Below, in pieces: positions 31,735 to 42,607 of a stretch of DNA of 64,000 nucleotides. The notes under the pieces are model-generated. The model was given only the letters and a program-made list of their open reading frames with translations. It did not search any database and was not told where the DNA came from. This stretch comes from Achatina immaculata (taxonomy: Eukaryota > Mollusca > Gastropoda > Stylommatophora > Achatinidae): assembly GCA_009760885.1 (NCBI GenBank), contig CM019692.1:50249430-50313429 (forward strand). Reading direction: 5' to 3'. Positions within the stretch are counted from its first letter, which is position 1; each line of letters opens with the position of its first letter. The translations under genes were made by a program, and so were the position numbers.

Positions 31735-31835
31735 ATATAATGGCTAAGGAACCATAACTGGCCAATACCCCCATCTGAAGTCTCCGCGGGTGCTTCTAGT
31801 AGCGTACTGAGTTTGGCTAAAGGGACAGGGCTTGC
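31735..31835 (+). mobile_element. R5 family fragment
   Basis: Diverged R5 middle segment (CCATAACTGGCCAATACCC; TTGGCTAAAGGGACAGGG). Confidence 0.5.
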
Positions 31836-31844
31836 GGTGGTTTA

Positions 31845-32973
31845 CGACGTGGTGGTGATGGTGGTGGTAGTGATGATGGTGGTGGTATAATATAGATAGT
31901 TGTAATTATATATTGCTGATTACAAGGCCACTCTACAGTGGTGGTGATGGTGGTGATGATAGTGATGGTGGTGGTGATGGTGGTGGTTGTGGTGATAGTG
32001 ATGGTGATGATAGTGATAGTGATGGTGCTGGTGATTGATGGTGATGGTGCTGTTGATGATAGTGATAGTGGTGGTGATGGTAATGATGATGACGGTGTTG
32101 GTGATGATAGTGATGGTGGTGGTGACGGTGGTTATGATGATGATAGTGATGTTGGTGGTAATGGTGATGATAGTGATGGTGATGGTGGTGATAATGGTGG
32201 TAGTGATAGTGGTGGTGATGGTGATGATAGAGATGGTGGGGGTGATGATAGTGATGGTGGTGATGGTGACGTTGTTTGTGGTGATGGTGATGGTGGTGGT
32301 GGTGGTGGTGATAGTGATTGTGATGGTGACGGTGGTGGTGATGATGATAGTGATGGTGGTGATGTTAATGATGGTGGTGATAGTGATGGTGGTGATGATG
32401 ATAGTGATGGTGCAGGTGATGATAGTGATGGTGGTGGTGATGGTAATGATGGTGGTGATAGTGATAGTGCTGGTGATTGATAGTGATGGTGCTTGTGATG
32501 ATAGTGATGGTGGTGGTGATGGTAATGATGATGACGGTGTTGGTGGTGATAGTGATGTTGGTAGTGACGGTGGTTATGATGATGATAGTGATGGTGGTGG
32601 TAATGGTGACGATAGTGATGGTGATGGTGATGATAGTGATGGTGATGATAGTGATGGTGATGGTGGTGGTGATGGTGATGATAGTGACGGTGGTGGTGGT
32701 GATGGTGATGGTGATGATAGTGACGGTAGTGGTGATGGTGATGGTGGCGATGGTGATGGTAGTGACGGTGGTGGTGATAATTGTGATGATAATGACGGTG
32801 GTGATGGTAGTAGTAGTGGTGGTGGTGGTGATGATGATAGTGACAGTGGTGGTTGTGGTGGCATTGGTGGTGGTGGTGGTGGTGGCATTGGTGGTGGTGG
32901 TGATGATGATGATAGTGACAGTGGTGGTTGTGATGGCATTGGTGGTGGTGGTGGTGGTGTTGGTGGGTGGTGA
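31845..32973. repeat. GGTGAT-rich array (~1.1 kb)
   Basis: Long, strand-asymmetric array of GGT, GAT and AGT triplets with a repeated higher-order block: the segment around 32027-32250 recurs in modified form around 32467-32600. Almost no C on the plus strand. As a trinucleotide array it is open in several frames (Asp/Gly-rich, Val/Met-rich, and Ser/Pro-rich on the minus strand, 172-312 codons). None has a start context or domain to support coding. Confidence 0.9.
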
Positions 32974-33079
32974 AGAGTTGTCGAGAATGTCATTGTTTCA
33001 TGGACCACTCCTGGTCTTAAGCAGACCATACCAGTACAACACGATGCCTGTGTATCTGAATTTTTAAATGATATAAGAC

Positions 33080-33905
33080 AAATATGAAACATGTGAGACT
33101 GATATGAGACTTGAGATATGGGACTAGTGATATGAGACTGATATGAAACTATGAGACTAGAGATATAGAACTATGAGACTGATATGAGACTAGAGATATG
33201 AGACTAGAGATATGAAACTAGGCATATGACATTGATATGAGACTAGAGATATGAGATTGATATGAGGCTAGACATATAGAACTATGAGATTGATATGAGA
33301 CTAGAGATATGAGATTGATATGAGGCTAGACATATAGAACTATGAGATTGATATGAGACTAGAGATAAGAAACTAGAAATATGAGATTGATATGAGATTA
33401 GAGATATGAAATTAGAGATATGAAATTATAGATATGAGACTAGAGATATGGGACTAGAGATATGAGACTGGTATGAGACTATAGATATGAAACTAGAGAT
33501 AAGAGATTGATATGAGGCTAGAGATATGAGACAGATGAGACTAGAGATATGAGACTAGAAATATAAGACCCATATGAAACATATGAACTGAGATATGAGA
33601 GTAAAATGAGACTGAGATATGAGACTAATATGAGACTAGAGATATGAGACCAATATGAGATTGAGATATGAGACATAGGAAACTGAAATATGAGACTAAT
33701 ATGAGGCTGAGAAATGAGACTGATATTAGGCTGAGATGTGAGATTGACTTTACTGAGATGTAAAGCTGAAATGTGAGACTGGTATGATGCATTTGATGCT
33801 GAGATATCAGACTGATTATGAGACTAACACGTGGCTGTGATATGAGTCTGATGTGAGACCGATACATGAGATTGAAATATGAGACAGAAACGTGTGAGCA
33901 GAAAT
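33080..33905. repeat. ~15-bp ATGAGACTAGAGAT minisatellite
   Basis: More than 50 degenerate units of about 14-16 bp mixing ATGAGACT, AGAGATAT and GATATGAG. A larger duplication is visible (33238-33297 resembles 33298-33360). Confidence 0.85.
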
Positions 33906-34024
33906 GAGTGTAGAATAAGGAGCAAATAACAAAAGAGGGGAACGTTTCAAAGTACATATAATTTGTTAAGTGCCATCTTATATGCAGTATCACAGTGCCA
34001 TAAACCCTTCATTGTTAAAATTCC

Positions 34025-34337
34025 ATAGATGGTGGTTAACATCAGAGTTACGGCACTTGTGGTCCTCGGGCCATAGATTTAAGAAACAATGGGGTAGCGT
34101 GTGGAGAAGGTATCTTAGAAATTATACGAGAAACAGGGATCGCCATAGTCGCCATGGTGGTGGCGGAGTCTGCAAAAGAAGCAGTGCACATCCCATGCTT
34201 TATGACCCCGCTCAGGGAGTGAAAAAAAAAATACGCCGTAACCCGCGCCCAATCTGATACCATGCTGTGTTTCCGCAGGATCGGCTGCAAAGAACGTTAG
34301 CTCACAGTTCCAGGGAGAAGGAAGAAGAAGAAGATCC
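34025..34337 (+). mobile_element. R5 family repeat with GAA tail
   Basis: Landmarks: TCGCCATGGTGGTGGCGGAGTCTGC-like segment (about 34148-34172), AAGAAGCAGTGCACATCCC, then GCTGTGTTTCCGC and CACAGTTCCAGGGAGAAGG, and a GAAGAAGAAG tail at about 34319-34333. Confidence 0.7.
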
Positions 34338-34369
34338 TAGCAACAGGTAAAAATCTACAATACGAGCAC

Positions 34370-34565
34370 AGGTTTATCTGCCAGATTTAATCACAGTTCT
34401 TCTATAAAATAGGCTGTTAGTTTTAACTCAGTCTACGTTTATCTGCCAGATTTAATCTCAGTTCTTCTGTAAAATAGGCTGTTAGTTTTAACTCAGTCTA
34501 CGTTTATCTGCCAGATTTAATCTCAGTTCTTCTGTAAAATAGGCTGTTAGTTTTAACTCAGTATA
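34370..34565. repeat. 65-bp tandem repeat x3
   Basis: Three near-identical units (core CCAGATTTAATCTCAGTTCT and AATAGGCTGTTAGTTTTAAC). Confidence 0.9.
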
Positions 34566-34607
34566 CCCAGTTGGTAGCGAGCAAAGCAATCATGGTGATA
34601 TAAACTG

Positions 34608-35400
34608 CCTGTAGTCCTTCTTCCCTGGATCCCTTATGGGATTTAACACTTCTTCTTCTTCCATGGATTTCTTATGGGAATTAACACTTCTTCTTCATCT
34701 TCCCTGGATCTCTTATGGGAATTAAAACTTTTTCTTCTTCTTTCTTGGATGTTTTATGGGAATTAATACTTTTCCTTTTTCCTTGGATCTCTTATGGGAA
34801 TTAACACTTACTATTTCCTGGATCCCTTATGGGGATTCTTCTTCTTCTCTTCTTCTTCTTCTTCTTCTTCTTGCCTGGATCTCTAATGGGAATTAACAGT
34901 TCTTCCTCTTCGCCGGATACCTTATGAGAATTAACAGTTCTTCTTCTTGCCTGGATCTCTTATGAGAATTAACACATCTTCTTCTCTGGATCCCTTATGA
35001 GAATTAAGAGTTCTTTTTCTTCTTTCCTGGATCACTTATGGGAACTAACACTTCTTCTTCTTCTTCCCTGAATCCCTTATGGGAATTACCACTTGTTCTT
35101 CTTCCCTGGATCCTTTAAGAGAATTAACACTTCTTCTTCTTGCCTGAATCCCTTATGAGAATTACCACTTCTTCTTCTCTTCTTCTTCTTCTTCCCTGGA
35201 TCCCTTATGAGAATTAACACTTCTTCTTCTTCTTCTTCTTCTGCTTCTTCTTCTTCCCTGGATCCCTTATGAGAATTAACACTTCTTATTCTTCTTCTTC
35301 TTCTTCATCATCATCATTTTCTTCTTCCTCTTCTTCCCTGAATCCCTTATGAGAATTAACACTTCTTCCCTGACTCCCTTATGGGAATAAACACTTCTTT
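34608..35400. repeat. CTT-rich minisatellite, about 17 variable units
   Basis: Units of roughly 35-60 bp joining a CTTCTTCTT run of varying length to CCTGGATCCCTTATGGGAATTAACA. The array ends directly at the tail side of an antisense L6 LINE fragment, and may have grown from the LINE's GAA tail. Confidence 0.85.
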
Positions 35401-35595
35401 TTCCGCGTTCGAGTGGTTGGTGGTGGTCATGCTCTCTACAGCCCCATCTTCTACAGGTTTGAGTGGGAGCCCCACAGCTTTTCTTTCAGTTCCTCTCCCT
35501 TGGGCCAGATCTGTGCACGGAGGCTTGAGAAGGTTGGACAGGTCTGAAGGATATGCTCTGAGGTTTAGACACCAAAGCTGCAGCTATATTCATTT
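35401..35595 (-). mobile_element. RNase H-type LINE (L6) C-terminal end, antisense
   Basis: On the minus strand: SEHILQTCPTFSSLRAQIWP then REE-like and KLWG residues, the C-terminal zinc-knuckle region, followed by CGAACGCGGAAAAAGAAG as 3' end. That last segment resembles the GAACGAAGAAGAAG end of the GAA-tailed family. Confidence 0.65.
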
Positions 35596-35596
35596 G

Positions 35597-35620
35597 TGTG
35601 TATGTGTGTGTGTGTGTGTG
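35597..35620. repeat. (GT)n microsatellite
   Basis: TGTGTG run just before the 5' region of the L2 LINE. Confidence 0.85.
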
Positions 35621-35624
35621 ACAT

Positions 35625-38600
35625 CCCTCGCGTGGTACCCGAGATCTGCAAAGAATAGGACCACTGTACCCTACCACGCAAGATCGTAAAAGGCGACTAA
35701 GGAGGGTTCGGCACAGGGCCAGCAACCCTATCTGATAAAAAAAAGCAAAAAAAAAAAAAAACTATCAGACTGCTACAGAAAAAGAAGCAAGGGAAAAAAA
35801 CAAATGCAGGTGGAAGAAGAAATGCTTATCAGGAAACTGAGCCCATGAAGGTTGTGGATGAAATGGAAGTTCCCAGCCCGACTGCAGACCTCCTGGAACC
35901 TAAACACAAGATGCAAATAGGCAGCTGGAATGTAAGAACACTAAATCAGACTGGAAAACTAGCACAAACCATCAAGGAAATGCACAGATACAACCTAAAC
36001 ATACTAGGAATACAAGAAGAAAGATGGACAGGACAAGGCAGAAGGAAATTAACAACACAACACACAGAAGATACAATAATATGGTCAGGTAAAGAAGATC
36101 ATAATGAAGGAGCAGTAGCATTGATTATAACAAAAGAAGCATCAAGAGCATTGCTGAAATGGACCCCTATAAATGAGAGATTATTATATGCACGCTTCAA
36201 CTCAAGATTCACGAAGCTGTCTATTATAGTTTGTTATGCATCACCAAAAGGATTTGAAGAGGAATTAAAAGAAGATTTTTACAACAGCTTCCAAGCCACG
36301 GTAGAAACAATACCCAAGCATGATATGCTACTCATCTTGGGGCGACTTCAATGCAAAAGTAGGTGAAGGAAATGAAGATAGAAGAAGAATCATGGGAAGA
36401 GAAGGAATCGGAGAAATAAATGATAAGAGAAAGAGTGTACAGTTTCTGTGAAGAAAACATGATCATCGGATGGATAATTTTCCAACATAAAAACATCCAT
36501 AAAGTGACTTGGAGGTCCCCAGATAAAACCACAGAAAACAAAATCGATCATATATTAATAAACAACGAGTGGAAACGGTCACTACAAGATGTGAGAGCAA
36601 GGAAACGAGCAGATGTAGGAATTGATTACAACCTTCTGGTCGCAAAAATAAATCTAAAAAGCCAAAATCAGAGAACACAGAAAGCCCCGTTATGATATAA
36701 GAAAACTGAAAGACCAGCAAACAAGTAATGAATTCTCAATAGTACTTAAGAACCACTTCAGTGTCCTACAATACGAAGCAGAAATGTTCAATAAAACACT
36801 CCAGGAAACAGCAAAAGAGGTGCTGGGATATCGGAAACGGAGAAAAGAAGACTGGATAAGCAAGACCTCATGGGAAAAGATAGAGAAGGAAAGTAAGAAA
36901 AACATCACAGAACACCAAATCACAAAGGCTAAAAGAACAATTTTTAAGTAATTATGCACAAAAAGACAAAGAAGTGAAGGAATCATGCCGTCAAGATAAA
37001 CGTCAATACTATGACAACTTAGCACAAGCAGCAGAGAAAGCAGCATATGCAAGTGACATGAAAACCATATACAAAATCACAAAGCAGATGACAGGTAACT
37101 TCAACACAAGATGTGAAAGTGCAATAAGGACACATAAGGGACAACTGGTCAGTGGAGAAAGAGAAAAAATTGAAAGATGGAGGGAACACTTTAACACCCT
37201 ACTAAACAAAACACAAGCAGCACAAACAATTGACATACCTGAAGCAAAAACGAAACTAAACATCAATACAGGATCAATAACAATAAGTGAAGTAAAGGAG
37301 GTGATAAAGAAGCTAAAATTAGACAGGGCAACAGGTGAAGATGAAGTGACTGCTGAGATGTTGAAAGCAGAAGAAGCAGAAACACCAAAGCAACTCTGCC
37401 GGATGCTATAACAAATTTGGGATGTAGAAAAAGCTCCAGAGGAGTGGGAAAACTGGCCTTATAGTAAAACTACCAAAGAAGGGTGACCTCAGAGATTGCG
37501 GGAACTGGAGAGGCATTACCCTCTTGCCACTGACCAGTAAAGTATTTTGCAGAATAATCATCAACAGAATTGTACCAGCACTTGAGGGAAAACTTCGGAA
37601 AGAGCAGGCAGGATTTAGGAAAGGAAGATCATGCATAGACCACATATTTGTACTTAGACAATATTAGAACAGGCAAATGAATAGCATAGCACAACATATG
37701 CATTATTCATAGATTTTGAGAAAGCCTTTGACAGTATCAATAGAGATGCACTGTGGAAAATCCTAAGATGGCATGGCCTCCTCCATAAGATAGTGAATGT
37801 AATCAAAGCCCTATACGAGGGTTTTCAGTGCAAAGTGATCTGTGGAGAACATACCTCCAGCAGCTTTACGGTACAAACAGGAATGAAGCAGGGATGTGTA
37901 CTATCACCAACATTATTTATCTTGGCACTAGACTGGTTAATGAAGGAGGCTACATCAGACAAACGCAGAGGATTACAATGGACCCTTGACACAGTGCTGG
38001 AGGACCTTGACTTTGCGGACGACATTTGTCTGTTATCAAGCAGCCACAAAGATATGCAAGATAAAATAAACAAGCCTACTCACAATGCAAACAACATAGG
38101 ACTAAAGATCAATGTAGGAAAGACAAAGTCAGTGAAGCAAAATATGAACAACAGAAAAGTACTCGGAGTAGATAGCAAGTTAGCAGAGGAGGTCAACGAA
38201 TTTGTATATCTTGGCAGTGGAGTAGTAGAAAATGGAGACAGCACAGAGGACATCACCAGCAGATCTACTAGAGCAAACCAGGGTTTTGCAATGCTGCAGA
38301 CTATATGGAAATCTAAAAAAATAAGCATGAATACGTAAATCAGGATATTTAAGAGTAATGTTCTAAGTGTACTATTCTATTAAAGTGAATGCTGGAAAAT
38401 CACCAAAACCATAGAAAACAAGTTGAATTCTTTCCAGACTAAATGTTTATGAAGAATTAGAAAAATATTTTGGCCAAACACTATAAGAAATAACATCTTG
38501 ATGGCAGAAATGCAGATGAAGCCACTGACATCAATTATTGAGGAAGGACGCTGGCGATGGTTGGGACATGTGCTCCGAATGACTGACAACTCACTACCAA

Positions 38601-38815
38601 AAATAGCACTAAGATGGACACCACAGGGGAACAGAAGTAAGGGTAGACCAAAAGAGACATGGAGAAGAACAACAGAGAGGATGTTGAGTAATAGAGGGCT
38701 CACATGGGCAAGAGCAGAAAAAAAAAAGCAAATGACAGGCATTTGTGGAAAACCCTTGCAGAAGCCCCATATGGCCCGAGCACTTAAAATTCAGAGAGAG
38801 TGTGTGCCAGTTTAA
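35625..38815 (+). mobile_element. L2-family non-LTR retrotransposon, near full length, copy 1
   Basis: About 3.2 kb, the only L2 copy that retains sequence upstream of the endonuclease. The presumptive 5' untranslated part carries GCAAGATCGTAAAAGGCGAC (about 35680) and a poly-A stretch. The coding region then runs from about 35845 to 38815. It lacks a long GA tail (only a short AGAGAGAG at about 38794). An APE-type endonuclease, RT and the small basic C-terminal domain are all recognisable. I place it broadly with APE LINEs with RTE-like layout and cannot assign the clade by eye. Confidence 0.8.
35845..38815 (+). pseudogene. Broken endonuclease-RT polyprotein of L2 copy 1
   Basis: Endonuclease: IGSWNVRTLNQTGKLAQ, LGIQEERWTG and VCYASPK are in frame 35845-36366. 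An extra G before the GDFN motif (about 36340) shifts the frame. TWRSPDKTTENKIDHI follows in another frame (36420-36695), and the catalytic SDH site reads IDY (about 36622), so activity would be lost even without frameshifts. The linker and RT follow: IERWREHF, TGEDEVTAEMLK, then a one-base deletion in the region after DHIFVLRQ (about 37660) compared with copy 2. RT resumes at 37793-38338 with GMKQGCVLSP and the FADD catalytic box at 38012-38023. The C-terminal RRWRWLGHVLRM frame is 38498-38815, preceded by a stop at 38336. Confidence 0.85.
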
Positions 38816-38859
38816 GACGATAGAGGTGACTCACGAGTCTGCAGTCTTCGAGTTTCTAG

Positions 38860-39235
38860 ACGGAAAACTGTAGTTTTGTTGTATTCCTGTAACTGATGAT
38901 TGGAAATGTTTCTATTTTCGTTTTTTTTTTTTTGTTTCCCCACTTAGTGTGTAGTTTGTTGTGGATGATGGCTTTTGCTTCTTTGTGTGTTACTGGGTGG
39001 TTGTTGTGTTCCGTGTTGCTCCCTACCTTGGACAGGGCATCTGCTTTTTCGTTTCCATTTATCACGCAGTGTGAGGGGAACCGTTGTAGAGCTACAGCTT
39101 GATTAGTTGTGTTACAATTTCTTGTGTTTGTGGATGGTTTTTGTTTGTTTGTATAGCTTCTAACATGGCTTTGCAGTCAGTGTAGCATAGCCTTCTCTGT
39201 TGGACTGTTTGTGAATTAACACTAAACTTACCGAG
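38860..39235 (-). mobile_element. RNase H domain fragment of an L6-type LINE, antisense
   Basis: On the minus strand: RLCYTDCKAMLEAI (the TD aspartate of RNase HI), KNHPQTQEIV, then after a frame change LQRFPSHCVINGNEKADALS (the H...GN..AD signature of the RNase HI end) and a ~60-residue tail (38856-39065). RNase H in the LINE removes RNA from the RNA/DNA hybrid during reverse transcription. No RT is attached here. It adjoins the 3' end of L2 copy 1. Confidence 0.75.
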
Positions 39236-39239
39236 CAGC

Positions 39240-40080
39240 GCCTACAACCACATGAAGATTTTTTTTGTGAGCAAACACATCAGCCACCATGCTTTAATCG
39301 GGTAAATGTCATGACGCTTACTTACAGTTTAATATGTGATGATTTAAACGTTAGGTGGGGCAATTACAGAACGAAAAGCAGATTACTAATGTTATATTTG
39401 TGAAAAGCCGTTTATGCAATGACCGCCACAACCATCTTTCCATTTCATGCAGTTTTGATGTTACGTGGTTTAACTCTTTCATTCCAGAACAACACTGGTA
39501 GTATCGGTAAACCTTGCACGGACCTTTGAATCAGTGCTCAGAGAGATATTTAGGCGAAGTCGAAATAAAATGAAGTTTCACTTTTCTAAACCAACCTATA
39601 TTTTTAAATAACAGAGAAATTTCCTTCAGTTCCTTTTTTTTTTTGTTTGTACTAAAGTTTATCATCAGATTATTCTGTCCGACAAATAATTCAGGAGTGC
39701 AAGAGTTAACCCCTGCGTGTAGGATTCCAGGATCTCATGTCCCCCAACTGCAAGAAGACACAATACCAACAGAGAAGTACCGCCGGAGCAGCTTTAAGAT
39801 ATGATTAGCTCCCTTGGTTCCTTTTTTTTTAAGGGAGTAGGGAGGGGGGCGCCAATGCAGGCTGTGGGGAGGTGGCAGGTAATCTGTCATGTTTCCCCTG
39901 ATCGTTTTCCCTTATGGCCGTGTTTGATGTTCGGACGAAGAGAAGTCATAACACTGTCATCATTTTGCACAAGTATTTCTCAGAATGTTCTCCTCTTTCT
40001 GATTTTAAACATTTCTCCTCTCAGAGAGATTAGTTTTTCTCTGTGACCTTCGAACCTCGCCGTCTTTACCCTCCTACATA
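39240..40080. other. Gene-free stretch
   Basis: AT-rich, no feature recognised apart from short poly-T runs (about 39635 and 39824). Confidence 0.45.
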
Positions 40081-40095
40081 TGCACTCATATAAAC

Positions 40096-40133
40096 TCACA
40101 CACACACACTCATATACAGTCACACACACACAC
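40096..40133. repeat. (CA)n microsatellite pair
   Basis: Two CACACA tracts within a ~40-bp doubling (ACTCATATA...CACACACAC). Confidence 0.85.
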
Positions 40134-40184
40134 GTGGTTTTAGCATTCAGTTCTCTTCTCATTGTCATTTATATGTCTTCTGAG

Positions 40185-40570
40185 GGCGAAGACGCTGTCT
40201 GTTCTGAGACTCAGCGGCCCATAACTGACATGCTGGCGTCAGGGTTGATAATCATAGCTGACCAAGACCCTGTCCCACCTTTCGGTTGGTAATTTCAGTA
40301 ACAGTTACGGCCTGGCTAACGTTCCAGGAATCGCCATAGTCCTTAACGGCAGTGGGATCTGTTAAAAGAAGTGTTGTACATCCTCTGCTTTCTAGCTGCA
40401 TTCAGGTTGTGGAAAAAAAAATCTAACATGACCTGCTCCCGATCCGACACTATGATTTGCCTCAATATCTTCACCACATAGGCTGCAAATAGCAGCAGGC
40501 ACCAGCTCAGAGTTCCATGAAGAAGAAGAAGAAGCAGAAGAAGAAGAAGAATAAGAAGAAGAAGAAGAAA
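40185..40570 (+). mobile_element. R5 family repeat with long GAA tail
   Basis: The best-preserved R5 copy. Order: GAAGACGCTGTC, CCCATAACTGACATGCTGGC, CTGACCAAGACCCTGTCCC, GGCCTGGCTAACG, AATCGCCATAGTCC, TCTGTTAAAAGAAG, GATCCGACACTATG, CAGAGTTCCATGAAGAAG, then about 60 bases of GAA-rich tail (40518-40570). Confidence 0.75.
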
Positions 40571-40704
40571 CAGAAGCCATGATGCAATGGTGATGTAGCG
40601 CTTAGTATACTCGCTTATCGATTAGAATGCCCCAGATCCGATTAACCAGCAGTTTGGGGTTTTTCTTTTTATTTTGTTTGGAATCGGCTGCCAACAGGGC
40701 CGAC

Positions 40705-40965
40705 CTAGCTTACACCCAGCTTACACCTAGCTTACACTCAGCTTACACTCAGCTCACCCAGCTTACACCCAGCTTACCCAGCTTACACCCAGCTCATCCA
40801 GCTTACACCCAGCTCACACCCAGCTTACACCCAGCTCACCCAGCTTACACCCAGCTTACCTAGCTTACACCCAGCTTACACCCAGCTTACACCTAGTTTA
40901 CACCCAGCTTACACCCAGCTTACATCCAGCTTACACTCAGCTCACCCAGCTTACACTGATACCCA
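40705..40965. repeat. 10-11-bp CAGCTTACAC minisatellite
   Basis: About two dozen units of CAGCTTACACC with CAGCTCACC and CAGCTTACC variants. Confidence 0.9.
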
Positions 40966-41250
40966 GGAATTCTCTGAGAAAGTAACGAAAGCGAGGACAG
41001 GTACTAGCCTACCTGCATCAGAATCCTGTGGTTTAGAAATGATAAAACAATAACACTTCCCAAGCACTACATCTTGCAAATGTTCATGGAAGGCAATTTA
41101 ATGTTTTAATGCATGTCATAACAAAAATGTCATTTAAATGGTTGATTTTGCTGTCATCTTAATTTGTTACTGAAAATTCTCATGTTAAAAAAAATCTCGG
41201 CGACTCTAATCTGTGGCCATATGATTCAACACCTAAGTCTTTCCTTACTA

Positions 41251-41790
41251 AAGACAGTCCTCGACTTATGATGGTTCGACTTACGATGGTTCGACTTATG
41301 ATGGTTCGACTTCCGATGGTTCGACTTCCTATATTTTGACTTTACTGAATGCGACACACATTCAGTAGAAACTGCATTTCTCAGAAGAACATTCTGTCTG
41401 CTAAACCATCAACAAATGTCAACGCCCCTTATATCAGCTACTCTTGAGCCTCATCGGAAGAGAGAAAAATTGATGACCCTGTCGCTGGAGCATCCCAGTT
41501 ATCCAGCACTTAATTTTATTAGTTCAGTGCTTCAAATATTCTCCAGGTCCAGTGTTCTTTCATCAATGGTGAGTAATCATAAAATCATTCTGTTTTTAAC
41601 TGCCAGTACAGTATTCAGCAAATGACATGAGATATTCAACATTTTATTATAAAATAGGTTTTGTGATGGATGATTTTGCCCAAATCTACGCTAATGTAAG
41701 TGTTCTGAGCGCGTTTAATGGAGGCCATGCTAAGCTGTGATGTTCGCTAGGTTACGTGTATTAAATGCACTCTCGACTTAAAGATGGAGG
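41251..41790 (+). mobile_element. Tigger/pogo-like DNA transposon relic
   Basis: Preceded by TA (41249-41250), the target dinucleotide of this superfamily. It begins AAGACAGTCCTCGACTTATG, then a 15-bp subrepeat TCGACTTATGATGGT expanded about five times (to about 41325). The 3' half contains ATGAGATATTCAACATTTTA, TAAAATAGG, GATGATTTTGCCCAA, TAATGTAAGTGTTCTGAGCG, GCTAAGCTGTGATGTTCG and GTGTATTAAATGCA, in that order. From memory this order and wording resemble a non-autonomous Tigger family known in mammals. No transposase frame is visible. The right terminus is missing or eroded near 41790. Confidence 0.65.
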
Positions 41791-41830
41791 AAGTGGACTT
41801 TAATTTGTTTTTTCATTAGTTACTATAAGA

Positions 41831-42149
41831 CAACAATAACTAATGGAGAATGTATGAGAAGAGCTGGAGAGACAAGAAAATCTTGTCAACAAAAAATAAT
41901 AAGAGAGAGACAATGTACTTTCATAGGACATGCGATGAGAAGAGGGGAGGGGGTATTGAAAATATTGTAACAACAGGAAAAATAGAAGGAAAAAGAGCCA
42001 GGGGAAAACCGAGAGAACTGATACTGGACAGTCTGACGAGATGGTGTGAGAGATTACCAACTGAGCTAATGGCCGAATGAAGGATCGGGTACTCTGGAGA
42101 CGCATAATAGCCAGAGCCAGTCGGCACGGCACCTGATGATGGTAATGAT
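41831..42149 (+). mobile_element. RTE-like LINE 3' fragment
   Basis: The same end as 23496-23832 (GAATGTATGAGAAGAGCTGG to CGGCACGGCACCTGATGATG). A short duplication TATAAGA flanks it (41824-41830 and 42150-42156). The (GAT)n tail is minimal. Confidence 0.8.
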
Positions 42150-42234
42150 TATAAGATCTTTTCAGACGGTTGTATCACGGAAATGAAGATTTTTTTTTCA
42201 TTATTTACTGAAAGGTGTTCATAGTGCTCAGTAC

Positions 42235-42440
42235 TACAAAGAGGTCCTTTTTCATTGGATACTAGAAGATAACTATAGTCCTAGAAACTATAGTCTTTTC
42301 CCGTTAGTTACTAGAAGGTCATTGTATTTATCATTGAAACTATAGTCTTTTCCCATTAGTTACTAGTAGGTCTTTGTATGTATCATAGAAGCTGTAGACT
42401 TTTACCATTAGTTACTAGAAGATCTTTGTATGCTTCGCAG
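42235..42440. repeat. ~60-bp degenerate tandem repeat, about 4 units
   Basis: Units share TTACTAGAAGGTC, TTTGTATGTATCA and AAACTATAGTCTTTTCCC. Confidence 0.75.
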
Positions 42441-42607
42441 AAACGAAAGCCCGTTTCCATAATTTACTAAACAGTCCGTGTAGTACTTTCAAACATATAT
42501 CAGCGTCAGAAACATATCTCAGTTTCATAAACGTATCTCAGTTCCTCGTTTATTACATGGTTTTTGTAGAAAATTACCATAATTCTCTTTGAAAATTTCA
42601 CTTCTAC

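Noticed and set aside
31938..33092. Long Asp/Gly-, Val/Met- and Ser/Pro-rich frames (up to 312 codons)
   Set aside because: All arise from a GGTGAT triplet array that is open in several frames at once on both strands.
40585..40665. tRNA-like sequence around GATCCGATTAACC
   Set aside because: No convincing A box or stems; left unannotated.
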